Shown one piece after another: positions 24,876 to 36,927 of a stretch of DNA of 64,000 nucleotides. The notes beneath the pieces are model-generated. The model was not told where the DNA came from, ran no database searches, and was given only the letters and a program-made list of their open reading frames with translations. The DNA is taken from NCBI RefSeq assembly GCF_963675165.1, contig NC_087391.1, forward strand, positions 2,437,001 through 2,501,000, written 5' to 3'. Origin of the DNA: Halichondria panicea. Taxonomy: Eukaryota; Porifera; Demospongiae; Suberitida; Halichondriidae. Position 1 is the first letter of the stretch. Each line of letters starts with the position of its first letter. Both the position numbers and the translations under genes were made by a program.

Positions 24876-27800
24876 TCACTCATTATTCGAGCTTGCTACT
24901 GTCCACTCGTTACCCTGACTGTTGCCTGGAGACACATCCGGAGTGACAGTATCCTCGACTCCCTTCACACTTTTACTAGGGCTCGGACTCCGACCCATGG
25001 CAATCGGAGCTTGTACAAGTAACCATTGTTCTCCTTCACTTTGTTTCACAATTTTAGCTAAACTTGAATCTGTACTGGTAGTGGTCATTTCAAATGGTGC
25101 GGGGAAACCATGACTAGTGTCCAATTCAGTTTCTATTTTTACCAGAGTGGCAGAAAGGTCTTGCACAACCTCTTCTTCCTCTTCCTCAGGCACAGTTGGT
25201 ACTTTTCTAGTTGGCTTTATGCCCACTTCGTTGTCAACTCCTCTGAATCGCCAGCTTTCTTGTGATTGAGTTCTGAGTCGTGCGCTGCCCATGTATAAAT
25301 TGCTGCTTTGATAGAGTGGGTTGCTCTCCATAGGGAATGAGGAAAGGCTGCAGTAGCTCCCTTGTTGTGCATTGGGCGTGGGTATCTGTGGTGATATCGA
25401 TGTGGGAAGCTCCGGCTGTCTGTCGTGGATGTTGGGTGTAACTAGCGGGAGATGTGAGGGTGTGGGTGGACGGTTGAGATTGAGGTGCTCCCTCAGGTAG
25501 TGTACAGAGAGTGGAACTCTCCTCATAACACGATTGGTGATAATAGGGGGTAGAGAGACTAAATCCACCTGTAAGATATACACTCATGAGTCTCGTGCAA
25601 TATGATTCAATATCGTTGACTCTAAAGCAATCCCTAATTGCATGACATACAATACACACATTAATTGTACATGTGTCTACTATAGTGCACAGTGGTAGTC
25701 AGTAGGTACGTTAGTTTTCCATTGTGTTTGCAGTAACTATGATTGTCACTTGTTCTCAATAACAATTAGCCAACAATGCACTCATGGCAGTATAGAACCA
25801 CCTGTTTGCTATAGTTAACATTACAAAATAATACAACTTGTAATTTAAAAGCTGATTTGTACCGACGCTGCATCTGAAGAAGCGCTTGTCTCAATAAACA
25901 CCGAGGGGCTGGTAGCAAATAAATGCCCTGGTGCTATATTTGAGGCATTATCAGGTTGACTACACAACTTACATGTACAATGTGAGAGACCAGTGTTCTG
26001 TTGGGGTCTCCCATATACGGTTCCAGTATCCAGCCAGAGCCTGGTCGAAACTGTGGGTAGAGCAAGACACTTAATGACTGGGATTTTCTAAGCTGCAAAT
26101 TCATTTCCGGGTATAATCAAACACTCATGAGTGACTCACCTGTCCTCGTGTGACCCCTGGCACCAGGGGGTAGTCAGGATAATCGATGGACAAGGCACTC
26201 AACACACACTTTCCGTCACTCTAAGACATGGGAACAAGAACAACAACTCGCTTAATTATGTAGCTAAGAAATGTACACTTGTGTATCGGAAACGTGACCA
26301 TCTAAGGGCAGGGCAATTGTGTGAGGGAGTTTTGTGTGTCGTATACATAAACAGGGTTAGGTTCCTAAAATCAATAAATAATACTTATAACTACTGCATC
26401 AGGATTTAAAAAAGCCCAATTAAAGACATGTACTGCTGTGGTATTTCAACATAGCGAGGACATTACAAGTGCTAGAGGGCTTCTAAATTAAATGGACACT
26501 GACAAAATACTAGTACGCATGTGCAAACTAGTCCTCAAAAGCTTTTAGATCCAGTATATTTTACTTGACAACGAGACAAAGTAAGATGTAGGGATAATAA
26601 ATTAGTACTTTTCACTTGTAAATTTTATCAACGTCGATCTACTTTATGGGATGCAGTTGACTTTACTAGGTCAAGAATACATATCCACATACCATTGCTT
26701 CCCACCGTGAATAGAACACAAAGTCTCTCTTCGCTTTAACCAAGCAGTGCTTACTCTCGTGTTGCATATAACCTGAGTAATAGGATACAAGTAAACACAC
26801 CACTAAGGTAAACACACCACTAAGGGGTTAAATATAGGAATACGTACAAATCCCATCTTTAATGTCCACCTCATCGCGAAGACTCTTAATCAATTTGGAT
26901 TGCTGCAAGAGGAATTAATAACATTATGGGAAGTTGAGTATAACACACGACAATAATCGTCGTCTCATTTGAGGAGGTATTATTGCAGTATAATGCAAAG
27001 GTTAGCTACATGCATGTAGGCCAGCTAGGAACGCTAGTGTTGCACGCCCACAGTCAACCACATACAATGTAAACACTCATGCACTCACCACAACAAATCT
27101 GTCAAAGTAGTGGGCAGACTCATTAATTCCCAAGAAGCCATGGATAGTACTAGCAGGAAGATCCACCACTGATCGACCCATGTAACTGAGTGGGGTGACA
27201 TCATTTCATACAGGGATATAGGCCGCAGTATAATAAAATTATTAATAGCAAGCAACTATTAACACACTGAATTTGCTACCCAAGCAATCTGCATGCCAAT
27301 TGTATTACACAAGTACCATTGTATGGGCGAGTCCGGCAGCTGCTTCCATAGCACCACAACATCCTTCTCCTTATAGAGGAATCTACATTATCAATGGGAA
27401 CAGTCAATACACCCACAGATGATACCTATAATTATACTGTTAGCAACCACGACAGCAACATTAAGGGTTCCCATGCATGCATGTGACAAAATATAATGTA
27501 CGTGTATTAAATTGGTACTCCTAAAAACAATGACCGACTCTATAGTGTCATAGTATAATTATATGCACAATGCCAGAACATACACTACATGTAGGTCACG
27601 ACAATTAACAACAGCTGTTGACCGCAACCTAACAAATAAATTTACCCCACTGACAGGACGTACATGCATGTATTATTATATCTAAAAATGGAAGGAAACC
27701 AGTATTATTGCAAGGCTATAATTATACGCAACCAGATTTACCTCCAGTCTGTGATTGGTTTGAATCCAGGATCTTCTTTGCCATACAGGCGGTCCACATA

Positions 27801-28832
27801 TGAAGCACACAACACCTGCACAAGTCGTAACAAGCCATTATACAACAGCTAGCAAGCCTGCACTGATGCAAAACTGTATTGAGTAGAAACATGTATGAAG
27901 TCTTAAAGAATATGTAAACCACTCCCTTTTTCACTCAACTACCACAATGAATGGGTGATATACGTAAGCCTCGATTTTACATCTTTCAACTTGGGACCAG
28001 CAATTAATGAGTGTAAGTCTATACAAACAGAAAAAGCGTGGTTGGTGGGCCGTGAGTAACTTGAGTATTTTTAGTGTAGCGTGTGCATTTTTATGGGAAG
28101 CGCGAGATTCTACACACACTGGGACATCAACATGCATGCATGGGATAACGATAGCTGGCCAGTTCCTTTCCTCAGGTGAAAAAGAAGTGGTTTTACTGAA
28201 CTTACTTCTCCCAAGTCATAAGCCACTAAGATGTTTCCGAGTGTGTTCCAATCCACATCGCCATTTTGGTCTACAGAAAGTGTTAATTTTATGATTAGCT
28301 ACTCACTGTGAGGGCACAAATCGATCACGCCTGTGACTTACGTCTAGGGAGTTCCATGATCTCCTTGGTGACAGCTCCCTACAGCAGAATATAGATTACC
28401 AAATATACATACCATAATTATATGCTTGACGTTTATTTAATAGCTCCAGGTACATGTTAAGCAGTCGATACCAGGCCCATTTCCCTGAGTGAAGTGCGGA
28501 CTGGGATCGAGGCTAGGTACGTACATGTAGACTCTACTATCTATTGCTGCAATCTAATGTAGATCTATATAATTATATCAAGGCTCTATGCTTGTGTACG
28601 TCTACTAATAATTATATACAAAGCCTGCATAGCATTTATGTCTCAAGCAGTTGCTGACTAGATCTAGAGTATCTACCAGAGCTAGCCATCTAGAATAGAT
28701 CTAGCTAGTGTTCATTGAGATTTAAAAAGGAGCCCCCCCACTAGATCTAGAGATTAGTACTATAAATTATGCTCCCCATCTACGTACGGTGGTACGTACC
28801 TTTGGCTGATACTTTTCTGAGTTGGTAGACAT
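24876..28832 (-). CDS. START-domain (lipid-transfer) protein, 11 exons, 452 aa
   Basis: Exons on the minus strand: 28832-28800, 28378-28342, 28270-28206, 27815-27742, 27382-27317, 27185-27089, 26902-26848, 26772-26693, 26220-26140, 26050-25973 and 25568-24876. They sum to 1359 nt (452 codons plus stop), all with GT-AG introns and no frame break. The START fold is recognised from YKEKDVVVLWKQLPDSP, DFVFYSRWEAM, ALSIDYPDYPLVPGVTRG and FRPGSGWILEPYMGDPNRTL, then VSHIVHVDLVSLPPIITNRV. The last is the classic hydrophobic strand and C-terminal helix that close the lipid cavity. Residues from about 250 on are a disordered Ser/Pro-rich tail with a short polyglutamate run. I cannot assign a STARD subfamily. 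The start ATG (28830-28832) gives MSTNSEKYQPK. The gene is convergent with KNTC1. Confidence 0.8.
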
Positions 28833-28885
28833 TTTCAATGCTCACTCATACAGTGGAATCTCTTCTTTCAATGCACTTTTGCTTT
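28806..28885. repeat. START-gene exon 1/promoter segment shared with 49630-49702
   Basis: TTTTCTGAGTTGG, CATTTTCAATGCTCA and TTTCAATGCACTTTT occur in the same order and orientation at both loci, over about 75 bp with small indels. The segment includes the START gene's ATG. Confidence 0.6.
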
Positions 28886-29003
28886 CTGCACTGCATCGTT
28901 TGTGTCTCAATGCAATGCAATCAATCTCTAGGCTATGGGTGTGGTCTAACAGCTGTTATAAACTCTTATAAATCTAGTGATCCTTTTCCAAGGCAAAAAA
29001 ACT

Positions 29004-29498
29004 TATGGTGTGTAAAATCAACGACAAAATTAGCATGTGTAAATTTAGATGGGCCATACCAAAACTGGACCCAAAAATGCTGACAGTGCAGAAAGTGACC
29101 CACAGAAAATGGTGCCCTCAGAATTTCTGCTCACATAAGAAAACTATAGTAATACCCTCAGCAAATCATACCCATGCCACACATACCCACAACATGCAGG
29201 AAGATATCACCTATCAGAATCATACCCACGCACACACTGACAGGGACCATACTCATACCTTCAATGCTCAATATTGATTATGTGGTGTGGGTATGAGGGT
29301 CAGTTTCCTGTTCTCTTGTATGTGAGAGGGTATATAGTTCCCTTTGTGCGTGCATGGGTATGATTTTCTGAGGGTCACTTCTGAGGGTCATTTTCTGTGA
29401 GACACTCACTTTCTGCACTGTCAGCATTTGTGGGTCCAGTTTTGGAACGGCCTATCTAAATTTACACTGGCTAATTTTGTCATTGATTACACACCATA
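29004..29498. mobile_element. foldback MITE with long inverted arms
   Basis: The left arm (29004-29170) starts TATGGTGTGTAAAATCAACG and includes TGCTGACAGTGCAGAAAGTG. The right arm (about 29340-29498) is its imperfect reverse complement and ends ATTACACACCATA. The arms are about 150 bp and the centre is rich in CATACCCA/TGGGTATG. It lies upstream of the START gene and has no coding capacity. Confidence 0.8.
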
Positions 29499-29579
29499 TC
29501 ACACCATACGTAGGACAGCCTTGAGGGCCTTCTGGCTATCTGCAACAGAGTGGACCTGTTCAAATTCTACAGTCACGAG

Positions 29580-30100
29580 ATTCAACTGAACTGCACCGCT
29601 TTATACATGGAATCATAGCCATGACAAATTAAATGAGGCATGCATGCAGCAATAGTAAAGACATCAATTGATGATCTTGCATCTCAAAGTTATATAACGA
29701 TCATAATTATTATAGCGCGATTGCGAACACTTAACAATCGATGTATGTGCAGCTATTATAATTATGTATACTGAATATAAGCCGGTTTACAAGTCCATGC
29801 ATGCATCATAAGATTATAGTGTTCATTAATTGGCTATGATTCCATGTATAAAGCGGTGCAGTTCAGTTGAATCTCATTGTCAGTGACTGGAAGGATAATT
29901 ATAGCTACACCAACGCAATAATAGTAAAGACATCAATTGATGATCTTGCATCTCAAAGTTATATAATGATCATAATTATTATAGCGCGATTGCGAACACT
30001 TAACAATCGATGTACGTGCAGCTATTATAATTATGTATACTGAATATAAGCCGGTTTACAAGTCCATGCATGCATCATAAGATTATAGTGTTCATTGTGC
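29580..30100. repeat. duplicated 175-bp block with an inverted-repeat bracket
   Basis: AATAGTAAAGACATCAATTG through ATAAGATTATAGTGTTCATT is present at about 29649-29827 and again at about 29921-30098, nearly identical. A segment with AACTGCACCGCTTTATACAT at 29588 is inverted at 29826-29873, bracketing the first copy. Confidence 0.85.
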
Positions 30101-30480
30101 AGGTATATAGTCTTTGTGCCTGACAGCTTCAAGTTATTTCCTCTGCTTATGAGTTCATAGCCTGTATAATTATAAAGTATGCATGCATGCAGCAAATAAT
30201 TAATTATCCTTACTTCAGGGACGAGAGTGTACCATGTGACATCAAGGTGATGACTTATCGATTTTTGGGGCTTCTTCTGATTCACTTAGTAGTAGATTGA
30301 AGTACAGTACTTCTTTTCCTGCATGTTTTACAGGGAGAAAATTATCCTCATTGTAATTACATGTGTATAACAAGGAACTGTCACTACAGTCAGTACAGTT
30401 CGTTTGTTTGTCATGCATACTTACTCTTGATGTATTGTGACGTATGTGTGTGTTACACGTGATGTGATATAATTCCTATG
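30100..30480. other. region upstream of the gypsy remnant, no gene seen
   Basis: Non-coding sequence between the duplicated block and the gypsy gag. A 5' LTR would be expected here, but I found no matching copy after 35.5 kb and no clear primer-binding site. Confidence 0.4.
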
Positions 30481-30487
30481 AAGAACC

Positions 30488-31790
30488 GTGTTACAATGGA
30501 GGTCCAGGCCCAGACTGAATCCTTTTACATCGAAGCCTAACAGTGCGCTACAGAGTTCAGAAAGAGTTAGAAGTCCTTTGGAAATTTTTTTCAAAGGCAG
30601 TATGTCAAGCGAAGACAGAGAGTTACTTGGAGAAGGGCACGTGGAGTGGCAAAGACCTGTGGCCTACCAATCCCTTTCAGTTCAAGAAGGATGAAGGCAG
30701 AATGGCTGAAGAACTAGGAGTGCACAGATCTACGACTGATGTTGGAAGGAAAACTCACGGAAATGGGCAAGCAGCCAATAAATGTCCAAGCAGCCAACAA
30801 ATGTCCAAGCCCAGAGAGAAGAGGGCGAGGAAGAAGGAAACCCCATCCTGAGTCTACTAGACGAAGAAGGCATCTTTCTACAAGTTGAGTTAGAGCCAGA
30901 ATTAGAAAGAGAGAGCCCTGACCATGTGGCTCATACCGTGGACAAACTCGAGACGGAGGCGACACCTCGAGGGCGGAGTCGGAACCCGGAGACGAACCAC
31001 TGGAACAGCTGGAGAAGCTCAGAGCTATCCGGGACAGGGAGAAAGCAGAGCAAGAGAGAGACCAGACTGAGGGGACCAGCAGATGGAACTGGAGAGGGTA
31101 CAGCATGCCCTAAGTGAATCTGAGACTGAGGTGACCATACTGAGGGCTGAGACAGAGCGCCTACAGGAGTCTACCGTTCCCCTAGCAGAAGCTGATGACC
31201 TGAGGGACCAACTGGAGGAGCAAAATTCCAATATGTGGCGTGTTAAGCAAATAATGATAATAAAATTGTGATAAAGATGATGAAATTTCTGTACTAAGGG
31301 CCAGAGTAGTTGAACTTGAGGCGGCAGGCGCCGGTTGTGATAAAGAGGATGAAATTTCTGTACTAAGGGCCAGAAGTAGTTGAACTTGAGGCGGCAGGCG
31401 CCGCTGTGCACAGTGCGGAAGTTTGGGGCGCAAGTACACTGGTTCACGATACGCACTCGTACGACCAGAGATGAAGAGACTAGCCCTAGATCTAGTGTAG
31501 TTCATTCCCGGAGAGTATTAGAGAGGCCAACACCGAAGGTTGGTAGAAGGGGGAGAGCTCCACCAGTAGATTCCTTTTCGTCAGAGAACCCTGAGGATAG
31601 ATTTGAGGACTGGCTACCAACGTTGGAGAGAGCAGTACTGTGGAACGGATGGTCAGATGAGGAGACACTTCTCCAACTGGCTGGCCACTTACGTGGTATT
31701 AAAGGAGTGGAACCTGTTGACCAGTAAGAACAAGACGTCATTTAAGGAGGCTGCCGGTGCCTTACGGCAGAGAATAGGGTCATAGCTGCA
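30488..31790 (+). pseudogene. Ty3/gypsy gag remnant
   Basis: A frame-broken gag-like region. The diagnostic block is at about 31560-31720: NPEDRFEDWLPTLERAVLWN then GWSDEETLLQLAGHLRG, the conserved capsid motif of Ty3/gypsy gag. Upstream pieces in several frames are Lys/Glu-rich and coiled-coil-like. A 70-bp tandem duplication (about 31270-31415, containing GATGAAATTTCTGTACTAAG) disrupts the frame. The remnant belongs with the protease, RT and integrase pieces downstream. Confidence 0.75.
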
Positions 31791-32049
31791 GCGCAACAGA
31801 CTTCAGGTATGCAAACCAGACTGAGAGTGAGCCCGTAGCTGATTATGTAAGGTGATTATGTAAGGCGTATAGAACGATAGCCTGTCAGCATAGACTAGAG
31901 ACACTATGTTGCAGAGTCAACTACAAGGGGGTTTGAGATATGATCTAATGAGGAGCCCCGCTGTCTCAGGTGCCCAGAAGTGCCAGGACTATGTCTAGCT
32001 GCCAGACAAGGGTAGACGTAGGCAACACTACAGTAGCCCAAGAGGCAAT

Positions 32050-32195
32050 AGTTCACCCCCAGGCCCATAAGAAGAGGCCAGGATATCAGCAGCCTCCTGC
32101 CCCCAAACCCCAACAACAGACACCTAGCAGCATGGGTAGGAAGTATTACCTGTGTGATTCACCCAATCACCTAGCTAGGCAATGCAAATAGAGAA
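32050..32195 (+). pseudogene. gypsy nucleocapsid zinc-knuckle remnant
   Basis: A Pro/Gln-rich stretch is followed by YYLCDSPNHLARQCK. This is a CX2CX4HX4C knuckle in which the first cysteine has become tyrosine, so it should no longer coordinate zinc normally. Confidence 0.6.
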
Positions 32196-32354
32196 AGCAA
32201 GAGTCTAGGCCATCAACAACCCATTACAAGCCACCAGGTGCCAAGTGTGTGCAGTCAGAACAGCTACAACCATGGAACAGGCAGAGGATGACCCTCGCCA
32301 GTATCTGTACTCTTCAGAGGAAGAAGGAACTGTCAACCTGGTTCGCATAGAGGC

Positions 32355-32897
32355 TTGTTGAGCCATGTGCATGGAGTCCCAGCAGTGGGAATAGTAGACA
32401 CAGGTGCAGATATATGCATCATTTTACTCTCAGAGGGGATTTGTAGACAACTGGGGATTATGTCGTATCACCCCAGCCTAGGGCCAGGCAGAGAACCCAC
32501 TGAGCAGGCCGCCGTTGACTCAACGACCGCAGCAGCGCAGTTGCATACTGGTTTAGTAGACTCAGTGTGTGTCCCCCCCCACCAGAGCGTGATAGCCCGA
32601 TTAGAACCTGAGGACCTTAGTGGACTTGTTCTGGTAGAACCAAGTGTTTCTTTTACTGGCCCAGAAAGCGATACATTGTGTTTTAGCGAGACTCTAGTAG
32701 ACGGAATGAGTGGCCCTACTTATGTAGTTCTAAGCAATCCCACTGGATTTACACGAAGTCTAGATAGAGGTACCTGGGTAGGATGTGCTTCACAAGCCAC
32801 ATTTAAGTTATCCAAGACGAGGCTGCCAGGCTGTCGTGGCAACAGAGAGATCAATTGTTCTCATTGCTCTGTGAGTACCATGAGGCTTTTGCCCTGA
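32355..32897 (+). pseudogene. gypsy aspartic protease remnant
   Basis: VPAVGIVDTGADICIILLSE carries the DTGA active-site motif of retroelement proteases near 32390. The open frame extends about 180 codons into the linker before the reverse transcriptase, whose first exonless frame (from 32855) overlaps it, consistent with a frameshift. Confidence 0.7.
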
Positions 32898-34106
32898 GTG
32901 ATGGAGAGAGAGGAGGCACCGGAATGGTACAATTAGAGATAGACACGTACGGTGCGCGTCCCACCTTGAAAGCGCCGTGTCGTGCTCCCTTCGCACTGCG
33001 ACATGAGATAGCCAGACAACTGACCAAGATGCAGAGCCAGGGTGTAATCACGCCCTCATCCAGCGACTGGGCAAGCCGAAGAAAAAAGACGGGACTCCGA
33101 GAGTTGAACTCAACCACAAAAGCTGACCTATTCTGTAACCTTCTCGACCTACTTGGAGAATCCAAGTTCTTCTCCCCTAGATTAGCTTCAGGGTATTGGC
33201 AGGTGCCAGACTCAGAGAAAACCGCATTTATTACTCATCAGGGACTTTATGAGTTTCGCGTTATGCCCTTCAGGCAATGCGTGCTACGTGGTCTTAACCC
33301 TGAAGATGGAGTACCCTGTACCTGGATTACATTCTGAAAAACATATTTTATTAGTGCTGGCCTTATATTAAGCTGAAACCGACTAAGTGCCATTTCACTT
33401 CCCAGAGCATGGAATACTTGGGACACTTGATCACCCCACATGGAATCAAACCAAACCCGCAACGTGTGTCAGCCATTAAAGAATTTTCCAGAATGACTTC
33501 AGTTCACAAAGTTCGTTGGTTTAATCTCGGACTATCGACGATTTGTAAAGAACTTCGCAAAAGTCGTGAAACCTCTACACACACTCACAAAGAAGGGAGT
33601 GCAGTTTAACTGGTCAGTTCCTCACCTATTTTCCAATTTTGATAAAGATTTTCAACTAGAGACAGATGCTACAATAAAGGGGCTAGGAGCAGTTCTGTCC
33701 CAGAAACAGACAGATGGGAAGTATCATCCAGTAGCCTATGCTAGCCGTGCCCTCTCACCACAGGAGAATCACGAGCTAGAAACTATTGCTGTGGTGTGGG
33801 CAGTTAGCCATGTATGGACATAACGTCGTGGTTTATAGTGATCACTCTGCAGTGAAGGCCGTGTTGGAGACACCCAACCCCTCTGGCAAGCACGCGAGGT
33901 GGTGGCTGAAAGTGTTTGTGAGGAGAATCCAAATTGTGTACAAAGCAGGCAAGGACAACCCACGGAGCCCAGCCGGGTTAGCACCCCTAATGCTGAGGTG
34001 GAGCAGGTACAAGTGGCGTTCATACAGACACAGACCTGACTGTTCGAGAACTACTGGACATGTGCCCCGAGTCGTCCTGTGTTCCAATAAAGTCTTTTCA
34101 GTTTAA
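32855..34106 (+). pseudogene. gypsy reverse transcriptase / RNase H remnant
   Basis: From about 32900 the RT start is visible (LEIDTYGARPTLKAPCRAPF, QGVITPSSSDWAS), then LASGYWQVPDSEKTAFITHQ and YEFRVMPF. The catalytic YxDD box at 33319-33330 reads YLDY, so one catalytic Asp is lost, and the block before it (normally FGLxNAPATFQ) is deleted. The connection domain follows with MEYLGHLITPHGIKPNPQRV (33409), then RNase H (FQLETDATIKGLGAVLSQKQ and YASRALSPQENHELE at about 33650-33790, DHSAVKAVLETPNPSGKHAR at 33840). At least three frame changes are needed. The enzyme is dead. Confidence 0.85.
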
Positions 34107-34178
34107 TTTTGTGCAAAAGCAACGCAAAGATTCAGATTATCTTTATGTTTAACTTTTTGGTTCAAAACCAACTGCCTA

Positions 34179-35332
34179 GTGATGAGCAGAACGCCCGAAA
34201 AGTGGCAGCTCAGGCTTTACATTTTTGTGTTGTTGTATTTTGTTGACCCTAAGAATGGGGGTCGGAAACGAAGTGCTGTGCCTAAGCACCTACGTGAGCA
34301 AGTAATGGCAGAGAGCCACAGCAGTCCTATGGCTGGCCATTTCTCTGGCGAAAGGTTGTATAAGGCTCTGTCACGCCACTAGTGACATTGTCAAGTTTTG
34401 TAAGTCCTGTCCACAATGTGCCATAGTGAACAGTGCAGGACGTGTCAATAGGCCACCTCTACACACTCTACCAGTACAATGACTATTCTAATAATGTATA
34501 GAATTGGATTAGCACACAAAGGGGATAGCCAAGCAGTGACACGTACACTAAAGAAAGGCCGATTCTTATCAACCCCCCCCCCCCCAATGCATATAATCAA
34601 GTCTGAAATTAGCATTCCCAATTCAATTAGCTACATGTACTCAACACCAGTAGGAGTCGAGTGGGATACCTATCTCATATAGAGATAGGTTTTAGTTTTT
34701 TCATGTATCTTGAAATGAAAAAACTAAAACATGATTCGACGGGGGAAAAGCCATCCTTTCTGCTTTACGGAGTGGATTGTAGGTCACCTACAGAGGCTGC
34801 ATTAATGCCACCATCTGATGCCACCGTTAAAGATTTAGACATAGCTGACTACCGGGAGCAAGTCGTGATGACCCTAAGCTCCGCAAGAGAAACAGCTGTA
34901 CAAGCCAGAAGGAAGGCACAAGGTCGCTACAAGCGTAACTATGACAAAAAAGCCAAATGTTCATCCTTCAAAGTCGGAGATTGGGTGTTTGTAAGATTCC
35001 CCCAGGAGGAGAGCGGTCATCTGAGGAAACTAAGCTGTCCCTGGCATGGCCCCCCCTACAGGATAATCTCACTAAGTGGCCCAGATGCTTGTGTCAGTAG
35101 CTACTACCACCTATCAAGAGTGAAGCTGAGTCCACCAAACCTACCAGCTGGATTTTATTGGTACGGGGGGAAGAAGAAATGTTTAGGACATATCCCCAAA
35201 TGGGTGGACCAACTACTTCAAGACGAGGACACAAATCCAAGTACCAGTGTAGACAAGGAGGAAACTGCCAAAGAGAACTCTGACGAGGAGACACAGGGTT
35301 CGTGGGAAAGAGGATTATTGATAACCAAATAG
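34179..35332 (+). pseudogene. gypsy integrase remnant with the catalytic core deleted
   Basis: The N-terminal zinc-binding part is present at 34250-34470 (VPKHLREQVMAESHSSPMAG then HFSGERLYKAL, and FCKSCPQCA in another frame). The DDE core, normally about 150 codons, is missing between about 34480 and 34730. The C-terminal part then follows (PSFLLYGVDCRSPTEAALMP, KVGDWVFVRFPQEESG, and the GPY/F motif HGPPYRI near 35045). A 14-base poly-C run at 34575-34588 and a short inverted repeat TTTTAGTTTTTTCAT...AAAAAACTAAAA at 34690-34729 mark the deletion. Confidence 0.8.
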
Positions 35333-35470
35333 CTCAAGCAAATCGAAAGAGACCTCGAGAGGATGACGGTGAAGCAACACCAAGGAAACGAGGTCGCCCG
35401 AAAGCTAGTTCACTACTTCAAAGGTACCCAACACTTAAACTTCTTGATAATGTGACCATCCAAAGGAAAA

Positions 35471-35950
35471 TTGAAGAAGGAGTCTCTTAAGCCTAACCCA
35501 GCAAAGTCCCCTTGCAGAAATCTATTTTTAATCTACGCAGAGAGTTTGTCCTGTCTGGTCTGGAATGAGCACCCAGTTCTGAAGCTACCATTTGCTGTAC
35601 AAAACAGGAAGCGTTGGTGTATGCATACCATAAATGCAAGGTACATAATTGAAATTACTAATTAATGTGTGTAGCTTTACTTGTATAAATTCTTACTTGT
35701 ATAAATTCTACAGGTTGCTGGCGCCCTCGTGCTTCAGTGCAATATATTCCATACTGATCACCCAGATGATATTGTCAAAAAATCTCTACGCCCACATTTG
35801 CCTCGTTTGGAGAGTTGCTATACTTAAGTGTGACATTGTTTCAGACATCGTCCTTTATGAAGACTTTGCTCCTGTGATTTTCAAGTCATTATGTCCTGAA
35901 TATGCATTATGCAAAACCAGTGAGTGAAGTGTGTCTATTTTTCCAAGAAT
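35471..35950 (+). other. possible two-exon coding fragment, unrecognised
   Basis: An open stretch ending HTINAR before GTACATAATTG (about 35641), and a second stretch after TTCTACAG at about 35713 reading VAGALVLQCNIFHTDHPDDI then a stop at about 35826, could be spliced. I recognise no family. It may be the 3' flank of the gypsy element or an unrelated gene remnant. Confidence 0.25.
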
Positions 35951-36780
35951 ACATCAAAATACAAAAAACTGCTACATATCTGTCCACGTCTACTGATATC
36001 CTAAAGTACCTGCACTAAAAGTCACTATACGATTGTCCTCAGTTGTCACAAACGTTGTCCTATCACTATTTTTGTATTAACATGAATTGAATAATTGTTA
36101 TACCGATTCATTGTTGTGAGTAATTGTAAATCATTGTTTTATAGGTTTTGACTAACCGAAGGAATATAATTATAGTATGTGCTAATAATTATTGATTATA
36201 TAAATATGAGTCTTATTTATTATAATAAGTATTTTATTAATGGCCGGTTGTTTTAATGTACGGCTTAAGTAGATTTGACAATAAAACACAATAGTTTTAA
36301 CCTAGCAATACTTATTTTCACTCTAATCAAGTTATTTCAACCCTTGTAACAATAATAATAAACAATGTTAAAACTACATTTATAAATTAATACTTACAAA
36401 ATATTTTTTAAATAGTTGTTATGATTATTACATAAAAGTTGAATTGAAGCTACATTAATAAATGTCACCTCAGTTTCAATAAATTGTTAAATTGATAATT
36501 ATTTTTTTTGTAGTGCATTCATGCTTACGTGAACTTTTTTTGCTCATGTGAACATACATTTAAGGGTGTTTATATATAGCATTCATGCTTACGTGAACTT
36601 TTTTTGTTCATGTGAACATAAATTTAAGGGTATTATTCACAATTCATGTTCATGAGCACAAGAGTCCATTGGATTAGGGCCAGTTTCTAAAGGAACGTCC
36701 TCTTGCCTTGAGTTTTGTATACTTACATAATTTTTGTTCAATTGTCCTTTCTTCACATTATTTAGGAGAGTGTTAGTGCC
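35950..36780. other. AT-rich stretch with a 67-bp tandem duplication
   Basis: Mostly AT-rich non-coding sequence. GCATTCATGCTTACGTGAAC followed by TTTTTTTGCTCATGTGAACA occurs at 36513 and again at about 36580, with a third, weaker trace after 36640. No gene is supported. Confidence 0.7.
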
Positions 36781-36798
36781 CTCAGCATTAGGCTCTGA

Positions 36799-36927
36799 AT
36801 GGCGTGCACTCTAAAACAGTTGCTTACACAGATACTAAGAAGAAGGTTGCACAATGGGCTGAAATTGACTCATTCCTTGGATGAAATTAGAAATGCTGTC
36901 GACCAACTGGAGTGGGGGAAAGGCTAG
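36799..36927 (+). CDS. short 42-aa ORF, possible first exon of the micro-exon gene
   Basis: ATG at 36799 opens MACTLKQLLTQILRRRLHNG, followed by a leucine-rich helix and a stop at 36925. It lies just upstream of the micro-exon gene and has similar helical character, but no donor in the needed phase was found. It may be unrelated. Confidence 0.25.
   Translation: MACTLKQLLTQILRRRLHNGLKLTHSLDEIRNAVDQLEWGKG

Noticed and set aside
28005-28294. 95-codon plus-strand ORF
   Set aside because: It overlaps a START-gene exon on the opposite strand and an intron; shadow frame only.
30361-30490. 5' LTR and primer-binding site of the gypsy element
   Set aside because: TGTGT...TTACA borders are possible, but no second copy exists downstream and no tRNA match was convincing.
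31025-31456. 143-codon minus-strand ORF opposite gypsy gag
   Set aside because: Antisense shadow of the duplicated gag segment, with no recognisable domain.
36513-36650. CRISPR-like direct repeats
   Set aside because: Only two or three tandem copies in AT-rich eukaryotic sequence with no spacers; a simple tandem duplication.
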